Below are positions 1-8,025 of a stretch of 64,000 nucleotides of DNA, one piece after another. The position numbers and the translations under genes are program-made. This DNA comes from Caryophanales bacterium UBA4951 (lineage in GTDB: Bacteria; Bacillota_I; Bacilli_A; RFN20; CAG-826), in the NCBI GenBank assembly GCA_002397465.1, contig DHAP01000051.1:50545-114544 (forward strand), in the 5' to 3' direction. Numbering within the stretch: position 1 is the stretch's first letter; every line of letters starts with the position of its first letter. The notes under the pieces were generated by a model. The model saw only the letters and a list, made by a program, of their open reading frames with translations, did no database searches and was not told the origin of the DNA.

Positions 1-936
1 CCTTTGTTCACGATGTCCAATTTCCTAGCCGCTTTCCTAAGAAACGACAAGGCTCCTGGCTTAGCCACGATCGCCGTGATATCGGGTGGCGTCTTCAACA
101 TCGTTTTCGACTATGTCTTTATCTTTGTCTTAGATATGGGTATGGGTGGGGCTGGACTTGCCACAAGTTTGGGGATGGCTTTGAACTGCCTGATCCAATC
201 AAGTCACTTCTTAAGCAAAAAGAACGCTCTCCGCCTGGCGCCTATTTCTTGTTTCTTTTCAAGGAGCGGCGCGATACTGACCAATGGATTCTCGTCATTT
301 TTCGTTGATGTGGCCATGGGAATCGTCTCTGTGGCATTCAATAATCAAATCAAGTCTTTATATGGCTTGGATTCCACGACCTATCTGGCGGTCTATGGGG
401 TCGCGGTGAACCTTTACGTCTTCGCCCAGTGCAGCGCCTATGGAATAGGACAGGCGTCCCAGCCGATCATTTCATTTAATTATGGGGCCAAGCTTAATAA
501 GAGAGTCCTTAATATCCTTAAATACGCTTTGGTGACCTCGGCCATCGTAAGCGTCGTGGCTTTGGCCATCACCGAGAGCATCCCGTCATTGATAACGGAA
601 GCTTTCATGGGGAATGACCAAACCGTCATTTCGATCGCCCCTTCCTTGCTAAGACCTTATTGCAGCTGTTTCATTTTCCTTCCGTTCAATGTCGTAATCA
701 CTTACTTCTATCAAGGTATTTTGCGGGGAAAGACCGCGTTTATCGTCTCGCTGGCCCGTGGTGCCATCCTCCCAGTCTCTCTTATTTTTCTGCTTCCTAT
801 GATCGATTCTTCGCTTCTATGGTGGGCTTTGCCGATAGGGGAAGCCGTCACGACGATAGCCATCCTCCCAGTCCTCATCAAAAACGTCAAAGAACTTAAA
901 AAGGTGCCTTCAAGCGAAGGAACGCTTGTCGCCTGA
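1..936 (+). CDS. MATE family efflux transporter, 3' part (start lies before the window)
   Basis: This is the C-terminal part of a multidrug and toxin extrusion (MATE) type transporter, an inner-membrane exporter normally of about 450 residues with twelve helices. About 311 residues are visible and the reading frame is open to base 1, so the gene starts upstream. The visible part has hydrophobic segments separated by short loops and a second-half motif of MATE proteins (a GIGQASQP-type stretch near residue 155, followed by NYGA). It ends in a short polar tail. Members use Na+ or H+ gradients to expel cationic compounds; the substrate here cannot be told. A promoter for the next gene starts 12 bases after the stop and no terminator separates them. 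The family call is confident. Confidence 0.85.
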   Translation, partial: PLFTMSNFLAAFLRNDKAPGLATIAVISGGVFNIVFDYVFIFVLDMGMGGAGLATSLGMALNCLIQSSHFLSKKNALRLAPISCFFSRSGAILTNGFSSFFVDVAMGIVSVAFNNQIKSLYGLDSTTYLAVYGVAVNLYVFAQCSAYGIGQASQPIISFNYGAKLNKRVLNILKYALVTSAIVSVVALAITESIPSLITEAFMGNDQTVISIAPSLLRPYCSCFIFLPFNVVITYFYQGILRGKTAFIVSLARGAILPVSLIFLLPMIDSSLLWWALPIGEAVTTIAILPVLIKNVKELKKVPSSEGTLVA

Positions 937-947
937 GGACTATTTTG

Positions 948-1001
948 TTGACATAGACGCAAAGATTTCAGTGTAACCACTTTTTAAAGCTTTGCTATAA
1001 T
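948..1001 (+). promoter_or_regulatory. promoter giving a leaderless mRNA for the GH13 gene
   Basis: TTGACA at 948-953 is followed by an extended -10, TGCTATAAT, at 993-1001. The -35 to -10 spacing is very long (42 nt), so the extended -10 probably works alone. The start codon at 1008 is only 6 nt after the -10 box, so transcription should begin at or next to the ATG. No Shine-Dalgarno sequence is present. Confidence 0.7.
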
Positions 1002-1007
1002 AGCGAT

Positions 1008-2720
1008 ATGGAAACAAAACCTGGTGCAAGGTGGTGGGAGTCCTCCGTTGGCTACATCATCTACCCCGAATCTTTCAAGGATTCGAATGGCGACGGCATA
1101 GGCGATATCCCCGGCATTATCTCAAGACTTGATTACCTGAAGGATTTGGGGGTCAATCTTCTTTGGATTTGCCCTCTCTTCAAATCTCCTATGGATGACA
1201 ACGGATACGATGTGAGCGACTATTACCAAATCAATCCGCAATATGGGACGATGGAAGACTTGGAGCGACTCTTGGCGAGCGCCCATTCTCTCGGAATCAG
1301 AGTGATTCTTGATTTCCCCCTCAACCATACTTCATCCATGCACCCATGGTTCCAGATGGCTTTGAAGGACCCTGAGTCTGAAGAACGTGGTTATTACTTC
1401 TTCAAAAAAGGAAAAGTCGTGGACGGAAAACTCCTCCCGCCGAACAACTGGAAGGGATTCTTTTCAACCTCGGCTTGGAAAAACGTCGAAGGCAGCGACG
1501 ATTTCTATCTTCATATCTTTTCGGAGAAGATGCCTGACGTCAATTGGAACAACCCTCTCTTAAGAGAGAAATTTTACGAGATCGCTCGTTTTTACCTAGA
1601 TAAGGGGGCTGACGGGTTCCGTTTGGATGCCGTGGCTCACTTGGCGAAAGACACGAGCTTCGCCGACTCATCGCTTCCAAAAGAAAAAGACGGGCTCGTC
1701 TATGACACCGACAAATTCAGCAACCGGCCGGAGGTTTTCGATTACCTCAGGATGTTCAAAGACAACGTATTTTCTCATTATGACTGCCTTACCATCGGCG
1801 AAGCCGGTGGATGCATCAGCCCCGAAGACTCCTTGAAGATGTCCGACAGGATCAACGGTTCCATCAACATGGTCTTTAACTTCGACACGGTTTGGAACAA
1901 CGGAAATTACAATTCCATAGGCAAAAAAGACGATGAGATCGTGACGGACGTGTTGAGCCTCAAGAGAAACTTCATGCGGTGGTACGACGTTTGCCATGAT
2001 AAAGCGGATATGCCGATTTATTGGTGCAATCACGACCATCCACGCGTCGTCTCCCAATATGGCTCCGTCAAATACCGCAACGAATCAAGCAAGATGTTGC
2101 TTACCACCATGCTCTTCCTTTATGGAACGCCTTTTATCTATAACGGCGATGAGATAGGAATGAGCAACGTCACCTATCCAAACGTCGAGGATTTCTTCAG
2201 CGACGTCGGGACCAAAAACGATGTCGTGTCATTAAGAAAACTAGGCTATGACGATGAGACAATCCTTACCTACTTAAGAAGGACCAGCCGCGTCAACGCC
2301 AGAACGCCAATGCAATGGAACAGGTCAACAAACGCCGGTTTCTCCGATGGAAAAAGCGTCAACCCCGTCAACGACAACTATCTTTCCGGCGTGAACGTCC
2401 AAGAAGAGATGGAAGACCCATATAGCATCATCAACTTCTTCCAGTATGCGATCTCCATCAGAAAAGACCCTCTCATAAATGACCAGGTTCTCAATGGAAA
2501 ACTCTGCATCGTCGACCCAGACCATCCTGATGTCTTCAGCTACATCCACGATGGTTCAAGCAAGCTGATGGTAATCTCCAATTTCCGCGACAAGGATGTT
2601 TACTTTACCTTCTATTACGAAATAGGCGACCTTCTTTTGCACAACTATGACGGCGTCCAAATCGAAAACCACATCATCAAACTCCGACCATATGAGAGCT
2701 TTTTGATCAAACTAAGATGA
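1008..2720 (+). CDS. GH13 alpha-glucosidase (oligo-1,6-glucosidase/maltase type), cytoplasmic
   Basis: This enzyme hydrolyses short alpha-glucans such as maltose or isomalto-oligosaccharides to glucose in the cytoplasm. The 570 residues are the usual length for the oligo-1,6-glucosidase group and there is no signal peptide. Visible GH13 regions are LNHTS (105-109), GFRLDAV with nucleophile D207, TIGEAGG with acid/base E265, and NHDHPR with D343. The residue after the nucleophile is alanine; from family knowledge valine there favours alpha-1,6 bonds and alanine or threonine alpha-1,4, so a maltase-like preference is an inference. The gene overlaps the following regulator by 4 bp (ATGA), so the two form an operon. 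A second GH13 enzyme, exported, lies at 44588. The start is fixed by the promoter immediately upstream. Confidence 0.9.
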   Translation: METKPGARWWESSVGYIIYPESFKDSNGDGIGDIPGIISRLDYLKDLGVNLLWICPLFKSPMDDNGYDVSDYYQINPQYGTMEDLERLLASAHSLGIRVILDFPLNHTSSMHPWFQMALKDPESEERGYYFFKKGKVVDGKLLPPNNWKGFFSTSAWKNVEGSDDFYLHIFSEKMPDVNWNNPLLREKFYEIARFYLDKGADGFRLDAVAHLAKDTSFADSSLPKEKDGLVYDTDKFSNRPEVFDYLRMFKDNVFSHYDCLTIGEAGGCISPEDSLKMSDRINGSINMVFNFDTVWNNGNYNSIGKKDDEIVTDVLSLKRNFMRWYDVCHDKADMPIYWCNHDHPRVVSQYGSVKYRNESSKMLLTTMLFLYGTPFIYNGDEIGMSNVTYPNVEDFFSDVGTKNDVVSLRKLGYDDETILTYLRRTSRVNARTPMQWNRSTNAGFSDGKSVNPVNDNYLSGVNVQEEMEDPYSIINFFQYAISIRKDPLINDQVLNGKLCIVDPDHPDVFSYIHDGSSKLMVISNFRDKDVYFTFYYEIGDLLLHNYDGVQIENHIIKLRPYESFLIKLR

Positions 2721-3286
2721 ACAAGTACTATCTCTTCATGGCCAATGGCAAGATCAATCGCGATCTTTTTGATAATGCCATCGAAGGGGTGGGAATCCCG
2801 TTTGAGATTTCTTATTTCGACGATGCCAGCGGCTATATTCTGGCCGATGAGAGCTTTGCCGTCCGCCTTCAGCCTTTGATCTTCCCGATCCATGATGATT
2901 TGGGGATCACTCTGAGCGTCGTCTCAGTCCATAAGATCGGGGACCTCGAGAAAAAAGCCGCAAGGGAGGCTCTTTCCTATTTCCCTAACCAATGTCTGTA
3001 TCTCAGCGATGTCCTCATGAAGGAGTTCTCTTTCGGAGACTTCTCTTCTTTGCCTTTGCTGAGCGCCGAATTCAAAGGAGTGGGGCATGATCTCATGCTG
3101 ACTTCCGGGGCTTTCTTAAGATGCGGGCTCAACGCCTCTTTGGCGGCTGAGACGATATTCATCCATCGAAACACCTTCAACTACCGTTTGGAGAAGTTCA
3201 TCGATCTGACATCCTTGGACATCCGTGATTACCATAACGCCCTTGTTCTGGAGATATATTTCCAACTAGGCAACCCGAAAAAATAG
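2717..3286 (+). CDS. PucR/CdaR-type HTH transcriptional regulator
   Basis: This 189-residue protein ends in a helix-turn-helix of the PucR C-terminal type: residues about 139-185 contain the pattern IHRNTFNYRLEK followed by a D-x-R-D-x-x-N-A-L-x-L-E-I segment. The first 130 residues have no recognisable sensor domain and are shorter than those of CdaR or PucR. It is co-translated with the alpha-glucosidase through a 4-bp overlap, so I infer that it controls alpha-glucan or sugar uptake genes. A perfect inverted repeat at 3375-3391, just before the sugar ABC ATPase gene, is a plausible target. The HTH family is fairly clear; the ligand and target are guesses. Confidence 0.7.
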   Translation: MNKYYLFMANGKINRDLFDNAIEGVGIPFEISYFDDASGYILADESFAVRLQPLIFPIHDDLGITLSVVSVHKIGDLEKKAAREALSYFPNQCLYLSDVLMKEFSFGDFSSLPLLSAEFKGVGHDLMLTSGAFLRCGLNASLAAETIFIHRNTFNYRLEKFIDLTSLDIRDYHNALVLEIYFQLGNPKK

Positions 3287-3374
3287 GCCAATTCATCTGA
3301 TTTTTGCTAGATAGTTTTTTCTTGAAACCACTAAAATACAGGAAATTATCGATTAATCCTAACTATTTTTCGAT

Positions 3375-3391
3375 TTGTGCAGTGTGCACAA
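3375..3391. promoter_or_regulatory. operator-like inverted repeat before the sugar ABC ATPase gene
   Basis: TTGTGCA-GTG-TGCACAA is a perfect 7+3+7 bp inverted repeat. It sits just upstream of where the -35 would lie for the extended -10 box at 3409-3417. This is the usual place for a repressor or activator site. The PucR-like regulator immediately upstream is the closest candidate binder. Confidence 0.6.
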
Positions 3392-3408
3392 GATAAAGAG
3401 AAAAGGCT

Positions 3409-3442
3409 TGCTATAATAATCTCAAAATCCTTATTAAGGAGG
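3409..3442 (+). promoter_or_regulatory. extended -10 promoter and ribosome binding site of the ABC ATPase gene
   Basis: TGCTATAAT (3409-3417) is a consensus extended -10. A strong AAGGAGG ribosome binding site ends near 3442, 8 nt before the ATG at 3451. Unlike many genes in this window, this one has a normal 5' leader of about 25 nt. Confidence 0.7.
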
Positions 3443-3450
3443 ACATATTC

Positions 3451-4770
3451 ATGGTTATGAAGAAGAAGGACGAACCCGCAAAGGAAGCTCCTAAGAAAGC
3501 AGAAGCTGCCCCGGCGGTCGCAGAAAAAGCCGAAAACGGCAAACCAACCGATTTGGCCTATGTCTCATTACGTCACGTTGACAAAGTCTATGATTCCGGC
3601 GTCCAAGCCGTCTATGACTTTACCCTCGACATCAAAAAGCACGAATTCATCGTCTTCGTCGGCCCTTCAGGATGCGGCAAATCCACGACGCTCCGTATGA
3701 TCGCCGGACTTGAGGACATCACAAACGGCGAGCTTTACATCGATGGTGAGTATTCCAACGATCGCTCTCCAAAAGACCGTGACATCGCCATGGTCTTCCA
3801 GAGCTACGCCCTCTATCCGCATATGAGCGTCTATAACAACATGGCTTTCGGCCTTAAGATCCGCCATCTTCCAAAAGCTGAGATCGACAAGCGTGTCCAT
3901 GACGCCGCCAAGATTCTTCAAATCGAAGAATACCTCGACAGAAAACCGAAGGCTCTCTCCGGCGGCCAGCGTCAGCGTGTCGCCTTAGGAAGGGCCATCG
4001 TCAGAAACGCCAAAGTCTTCTTGATGGACGAGCCTCTTTCCAACCTTGACGCCAAACTCCGTGTCCAGATGCGTTCGGAGATCATCAAACTCCACGAAGC
4101 CTTGGACGCCACGACCATTTACGTCACGCATGACCAGACCGAGGCCATGACCATGGCTACGAGAATCGTCGTCATGAAACTAGGCCACATCCAACAAATC
4201 GGCTCTCCAATCGAAATCTATAACCACCCAGCCAACGTCTTTGTGGCAGGGTTCATCGGCTCCCCGAGCATGAACCTCATGAAAGCCACTTACGACAAAG
4301 GCAAGATCATCCTTCCGGATGGAAAGATCATCCAAGCCCACCAGGTGGCCATCGACGCCGACAAGGCTTTCTACGAAAACGCCGCCAAAGAAGCTAAAGC
4401 CGCTTTGGACGACGCCACGAGCAATAACGAAGCCCCTGAGAAAATCGAAGAGCTCACCAATAAGCTCAACGACTATGTCTCAGCCAGCAAGGGGACTCAT
4501 CCGGTCATCTATGGAATCCGTCCAGAAGACATCCATGAAGGCGATGAAGAACACCTCAAGAAATATGGCGCTACGCCATACGAGATCAAAGTGGCCGTCG
4601 CTGAGTTGCTTGGCCATGAATACTATGTCCACACCGACTTCGCCGGCATTGACCTCATCGCCAAGATTCCTCTCACCCATGAGATAAAAATCGGTGACAA
4701 GATGAACATTCTCTTCGATATGCCAAAAGCTCATCTCTTCGATCCTATCTCAGAAAAGCGCATCTATTAG
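3451..4770 (+). CDS. msmK: sugar ABC transporter ATPase, MsmK/UgpC/MalK type, with unusual insert
   Basis: This is the ATPase that powers CUT1 sugar importers. Walker A is at 71-78 (GPSGCGKS), the signature LSGGQ at 169-173, Walker B ends in DE at 193-194, and the switch histidine is H227. The C-terminal TOBE-type regulatory domain follows. Two oddities stand out. There is an N-terminal extension of about 33 residues rich in Lys, Ala and Glu, and a charged, probably helical insert of about 45 residues (305-348) inside the regulatory domain; the protein is 439 residues against about 370 usually. No permease or binding protein lies nearby, so it is probably a shared ATPase serving several importers, as MsmK does in streptococci. 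A terminator follows. Confidence 0.9.
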   Translation: MVMKKKDEPAKEAPKKAEAAPAVAEKAENGKPTDLAYVSLRHVDKVYDSGVQAVYDFTLDIKKHEFIVFVGPSGCGKSTTLRMIAGLEDITNGELYIDGEYSNDRSPKDRDIAMVFQSYALYPHMSVYNNMAFGLKIRHLPKAEIDKRVHDAAKILQIEEYLDRKPKALSGGQRQRVALGRAIVRNAKVFLMDEPLSNLDAKLRVQMRSEIIKLHEALDATTIYVTHDQTEAMTMATRIVVMKLGHIQQIGSPIEIYNHPANVFVAGFIGSPSMNLMKATYDKGKIILPDGKIIQAHQVAIDADKAFYENAAKEAKAALDDATSNNEAPEKIEELTNKLNDYVSASKGTHPVIYGIRPEDIHEGDEEHLKKYGATPYEIKVAVAELLGHEYYVHTDFAGIDLIAKIPLTHEIKIGDKMNILFDMPKAHLFDPISEKRIY

Positions 4771-4788
4771 TCTACAGTTTACGTAAAA

Positions 4789-4811
4789 GGGCACCCCGGT
4801 GCCCTTTTCTT
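4789..4811 (+). terminator. intrinsic terminator after the ABC ATPase gene
   Basis: GGGCACC-CC-GGTGCCC forms a perfect 7-bp stem followed by TTTTCTTTT. Confidence 0.85.
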
Positions 4812-4865
4812 TTATGGCATAGAATGAATGGTGGTGCTAAATTGTAGTCAAGGAGGTTCTTGCAA

Positions 4866-5099
4866 ATGCATAAACTCGTTGGAAAAATCGCTTGGTGGTC
4901 CGCTATGGCGTTCTTGGCCGCTGCAGTCGTCTTGCTGAGTTTCTTGGTCAATGGCTGGAATCTGGCTCTAGGCGTTTCTGGCTTGGCTTGCGTTGTTGTT
5001 TCGATCATTCTCCTCGTCGTCTTCGGATGGCAATTTGTCCGTTATGACGCCGAAGTCAACAAAGCCGAGAAAAAAGAAGACGCGCCGAAGGCTCACTAA
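4866..5099 (+). CDS. small two-helix membrane protein of unknown function
   Basis: This 77-residue protein has two hydrophobic segments (about residues 8-28 and 32-56) and a short lysine- and glutamate-rich tail, so it is likely a membrane hairpin with both ends in the cytoplasm. The ATG at 4866 is chosen because the AAGGAGG at 4850-4856 is 9 nt upstream of it; a TTG at 4860 is too close. A possible extended -10 (TGCTAAATT, 4835-4843) precedes. I do not recognise the family. It stands alone between a terminator and the YitT gene. Confidence 0.7.
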   Translation: MHKLVGKIAWWSAMAFLAAAVVLLSFLVNGWNLALGVSGLACVVVSIILLVVFGWQFVRYDAEVNKAEKKEDAPKAH

Positions 5100-5123
5100 T
5101 CAAGCTTTAGTGATTCTCATATA

Positions 5124-5196
5124 GACCCGCATGGGGTTCCCTTTTCTATCTCTATCAGTTAAGATGGACTTAGAAAAAGAGGCCGACTGGGTCTTT
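5124..5196 (+). terminator. possible terminator or attenuator before the YitT gene
   Basis: AGACCC near 5124 can pair over a long distance with GGGTCT directly before a run of seven T (about 5191-5198). The interior is less well paired. This may be a weak terminator of the upstream small gene or a structured leader of the following gene. Confidence 0.35.
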
Positions 5197-5221
5197 TTTT
5201 GGTTATGAGAGGTATGTGAGA

Positions 5222-6244
5222 ATGAAGAGATTGAAGATCGACAAAAAGAAATTCTATGAGGAAGCCAAGAACATTTCGCTCGTTTTGGCAGGATGTTTTG
5301 TTTTGGCCTTGGCCGATGCCTTGTTCATCGTCCCATGCAACATCGTTAACGGAGGAGTCGACTCTTTAGGCGTCATCGTCAATTACTTCCTGGAGCCGAT
5401 CTTCAATTTCAACTTCACCGACATCGTCATCATGGGTTCTCAGCTGATCCTTTGGCTGATAGGTCTGGCTTTTCTTGGGAAGAAGTTCTCTTTTCACACT
5501 TTGCTAGGCACCATCGCCTTCCCTTTGTTCTATTCGTTGCTCCTACGCATCAATCTTTTGGATCTTATAGGTTTGAGCGAGATGTACGCCAAAAACACGA
5601 ATCCCGATGGCTCACTTTCTTTGTCGCTTCTTATGATGGCGGGCTTGTTTGGCGGTCTTTTGTCCGGGGCAGGGGTGGCCTTAAGCTATCTTGGTGACGG
5701 ATCGACCGGAGGCTTCGACGTCGTGAGCTTCATCATCGCCCGTTATAGCGACATGAAAGAAGACCTTTCGGGACTCATCATGGACACGAGCCTTATTTTG
5801 ATCGGTCTCATCAGCATGCGAAACTGGGAGCTGGCCTTGTCAGGCATTCTCTCCGCTTTCGTCTGTGCCTTTGCGATACAGTTCATCTACATTTACTCGA
5901 ATTCCTTCGTCATAGCTGACATTTTGACCGACAAGGAAGACCTAGTTTTGGATTTCATCCACGAAAAGATGGGCCATGGCACGACCTTGATCGATGCCGA
6001 AGGCGGATACAGCCGCACCAAGAGAAAGCTCATCAGGGTCGTCATATACCGTGTCGAGATCAATGACCTCAAGGACTTCATCGCCTCAGTCGACCAAGAC
6101 GCCTTTGTCGGATTCACGGCCGCTAAAGCGGTGAACGGGAACGGCTTTGAGCCTCTCAGAATCTCCAAAAACGCCAAAAAGAAAATCCTTGAGAAGTACG
6201 ACATCGATCCCAAGGATTTGAATTCTACTGGTTCAGGCGATTAA
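5222..6244 (+). CDS. YitT family membrane protein (DUF161 plus DUF2179)
   Basis: This 340-residue protein has five or six membrane helices in its first 230 residues, with the motifs GGVDSLG and STGGFDVV typical of the YitT family. A soluble C-terminal DUF2179 domain follows (HGTTLIDAEGGYS and the region to about residue 320). Such proteins are common in Bacillota in several copies and their role is not established. The ATG at 5222 lies 9 nt after GAGAGG; a GTG two codons earlier is too close to it. The 3' end overlaps the convergent ECF gene by 20 bp. Confidence 0.85.
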   Translation: MKRLKIDKKKFYEEAKNISLVLAGCFVLALADALFIVPCNIVNGGVDSLGVIVNYFLEPIFNFNFTDIVIMGSQLILWLIGLAFLGKKFSFHTLLGTIAFPLFYSLLLRINLLDLIGLSEMYAKNTNPDGSLSLSLLMMAGLFGGLLSGAGVALSYLGDGSTGGFDVVSFIIARYSDMKEDLSGLIMDTSLILIGLISMRNWELALSGILSAFVCAFAIQFIYIYSNSFVIADILTDKEDLVLDFIHEKMGHGTTLIDAEGGYSRTKRKLIRVVIYRVEINDLKDFIASVDQDAFVGFTAAKAVNGNGFEPLRISKNAKKKILEKYDIDPKDLNSTGSGD

Positions 6245-6746
6245 GAACGCCGGTTTTTTCGATGAGCAGATAAAGCGGAATCACGATGATGGCGCTGCCG
6301 AAGGCCTGGACGCAATCGAAGGCCGATGAGATAAGCCCGCCGACTCCAGCCAAGACATAATAAGCGCACATATAGGATAGGACTTCTAGGGTTGCTCCAA
6401 CGAAAAGTGAGGAAAAACGAATTATTTTCTTATTTTTTAATACAATGTATAAGAGGCCGGAAGCAGCTCCTAAGAGCCCTTTCGCTAATATCGTCCAAGG
6501 GGCGTACATCGCAAAGCCGGAACTTAAATCCGAAAGGACGCCACCGATTATTCCAACGCAGGCGCCTTCGACAGGCCCTAAAGTGATGGCGGCTAAAAGA
6601 TTGACGATATCGCCGAAATTGAAGTATCCGTTTCCGCCGGCATAAGGGATGCTGGCGTAGGCTGTCAGAACGAAGCTCAGGGCACTGTAAACAGCGACCA
6701 TGCACATCCTGAGTATAATCTGACGCTCAGGTTTATTAGTGGCCAT
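6225..6746 (-). CDS. ECF transporter substrate-binding (S) component
   Basis: This 173-residue membrane protein has about six hydrophobic segments and the arrangement of ECF S-components. An alanine- and glycine-rich stretch with NFGDIVNLLAA and a GPVEGACVGIIGGVLSD motif lie in the first half. S-components capture vitamins or similar micronutrients and share an EcfA-EcfA'-EcfT energising module, which is not in this window. The sequence does not reveal the substrate. Its start overlaps the stop of the DUF523 gene by 11 bp, so both are translated from one mRNA. Confidence 0.8.
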   Translation of the reverse strand: MATNKPERQIILRMCMVAVYSALSFVLTAYASIPYAGGNGYFNFGDIVNLLAAITLGPVEGACVGIIGGVLSDLSSGFAMYAPWTILAKGLLGAASGLLYIVLKNKKIIRFSSLFVGATLEVLSYMCAYYVLAGVGGLISSAFDCVQAFGSAIIVIPLYLLIEKTGVLNRLNQ

Positions 6747-7950
6747 CTTTTTTGTCGTTGTTTCTAGCCGAATTGTTGCTTTGTGATGAGTATCTCTTCA
6801 CGCCATATGGTTTTTTTCCATATGACTTGTAGCCCTTATGATCCCCATATGACTTATGTTCGCCATACTGTTTTTGGCCACCATAGCCCTTATGATCGCC
6901 ATATGACTTATGCTCTCCATACGACTTTCGTTCTCCATATGGTTTATCGCCATATGACTTATGTTCTCCGTATGGTTTTTTGTCGCCATAGTTTTTGCGC
7001 TCGCCATAAGGCTTGCTTCCATAGGATTTGCGCTCTCCGTATGGCTTATCCCCATAGGATTTGCGCTCTCCGTATGGTTTATGATCGCCGTAATTCTTAT
7101 GTTCTCCGTATGACTTCCGCTCTCCGTATGGCTTATCCCCATAGGACTTATGCTCGCCATAAGGCTTGCGGTCCCCATAGCTTCTATGCTCTCCGTATGG
7201 CTTTCTGTCTCCATATCCTTTGTGTTCGCCGTATGGCTTTGAATAGCTACGGTGTTCGCCATAGGATTTTCTTTCGCCGTCTGACTCTCCGTCTTTTTTA
7301 TATGGGCGATATGGCTTTTTGGAGAAGGAGTGGCCTCCGCCTCTCTTGAAGCGTTTGTTGCGTTTCGCTCTCTCGTCTTCTCTTTGCGAATAAAGCTTGG
7401 CATCGGCCTCATCCTGGGTGATGGTCCCGTTTTTGACCTGCTCCATGATTTCCTTCTTGGCGTTCTGCTTATCCATGTTCTTGCGGAGACGGGCGTTTTT
7501 CTTGTCCTCGCTTTCGCCTAAGAGGAACTCCAAAGAGTCGGTATCGGCATAAACCTTGATGCCGTTGGCGATCAATAGCCTGGCGGTCACGCCTAAGCCT
7601 TCGATCTTGTTGCCTTTGAAGCTTCCATCACGAATGTGACGGGATCCGCAAGCGGGGGAGCCATCCTTTAGAATGGCAATCCTGATCCCGAAGAATTTGC
7701 AGGCCTGAAGGGCTTTTTGGGCGCCAAGGTCATATTCCTTGGTGACGTCTTTGCCAGTGCTGGTCACTACGAGATTAGATTTTATCTCCGCGGGGTCTCT
7801 AGGAGTCGGAAGCCCGCCTTCAACCTCGGGGCAGAAAGGTACTAGTTCATATTTCTTCGAAAGTTCGGCAAGAAGAGGGAATTCATTGCTCCCTCCATCG
7901 TATCGTGTTTTTTCGCCTACCAAGCAGGCGCTGATCAATATTTTTTCCAT
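6736..7950 (-). CDS. DUF523 protein fused to a long basic Tyr-Gly repeat tail
   Basis: Residues 1 to about 145 form a complete DUF523 domain, with CLVG...RYDGG near the start, PFCPEVEGGLPTPRDP around 40-55 and DGSPACGS around 97-104; these conserved cysteines suggest metal or cofactor binding. A charged linker follows. From about residue 227 a low-complexity tail of some 160 residues holds 26 Tyr-Gly units of the form K-P/S/N/G-Y-G-E/D-H/R/K. DUF523 proteins are normally about 150 residues, so this 404-residue fusion is unusual. The tail looks disordered and strongly positively charged, like RNA-binding tails; that role is inferred. The ATG at 7950 matches the family's usual start (MEKILISACLVG). 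It is the first gene of a pair with the ECF S-component. Confidence 0.85.
   Translation of the reverse strand: MEKILISACLVGEKTRYDGGSNEFPLLAELSKKYELVPFCPEVEGGLPTPRDPAEIKSNLVVTSTGKDVTKEYDLGAQKALQACKFFGIRIAILKDGSPACGSRHIRDGSFKGNKIEGLGVTARLLIANGIKVYADTDSLEFLLGESEDKKNARLRKNMDKQNAKKEIMEQVKNGTITQDEADAKLYSQREDERAKRNKRFKRGGGHSFSKKPYRPYKKDGESDGERKSYGEHRSYSKPYGEHKGYGDRKPYGEHRSYGDRKPYGEHKSYGDKPYGERKSYGEHKNYGDHKPYGERKSYGDKPYGERKSYGSKPYGERKNYGDKKPYGEHKSYGDKPYGERKSYGEHKSYGDHKGYGGQKQYGEHKSYGDHKGYKSYGKKPYGVKRYSSQSNNSARNNDKKDGH
6796..7272 (-). repeat. in-frame tandem repeat coding the Tyr-Gly tail
   Basis: This region is built from degenerate units of about 18-36 bases, visible on the plus strand as recurring CCATATGG, CCGTATGG and CCATAGG. 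It encodes 26 Tyr-Gly units. Unit spacing keeps the reading frame, while third positions vary, so the peptide is conserved more than the DNA. Copy number is likely to vary among strains. Confidence 0.9.
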
Positions 7951-8008
7951 GTGCCCGAATAGCATAAACTCTTTTCGTTTTCTTTTCTACGTGCGCGTAT
8001 GCGATTCT

Positions 8009-8017
8009 TGCTATAAT
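8009..8017 (+). promoter_or_regulatory. extended -10 box giving a leaderless mRNA
   Basis: TGCTATAAT ends 8 nt before the ATG at 8026. No ribosome binding site fits in this gap. Confidence 0.7.
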
Positions 8018-8025
8018 TCCTAGCA

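Noticed and set aside
6796..7272. Tandem repeat that could suggest a CRISPR array
   Set aside because: Units are short, degenerate, have no unique spacers, and keep a reading frame inside a gene. No cas genes are present.
6783..7349. Long plus-strand open frame rich in His, Met, Thr and Tyr, opposite the DUF523 tail
   Set aside because: It is the antisense shadow of the Tyr-Gly repeat; its composition comes only from the repeat and it has no promoter or ribosome site.
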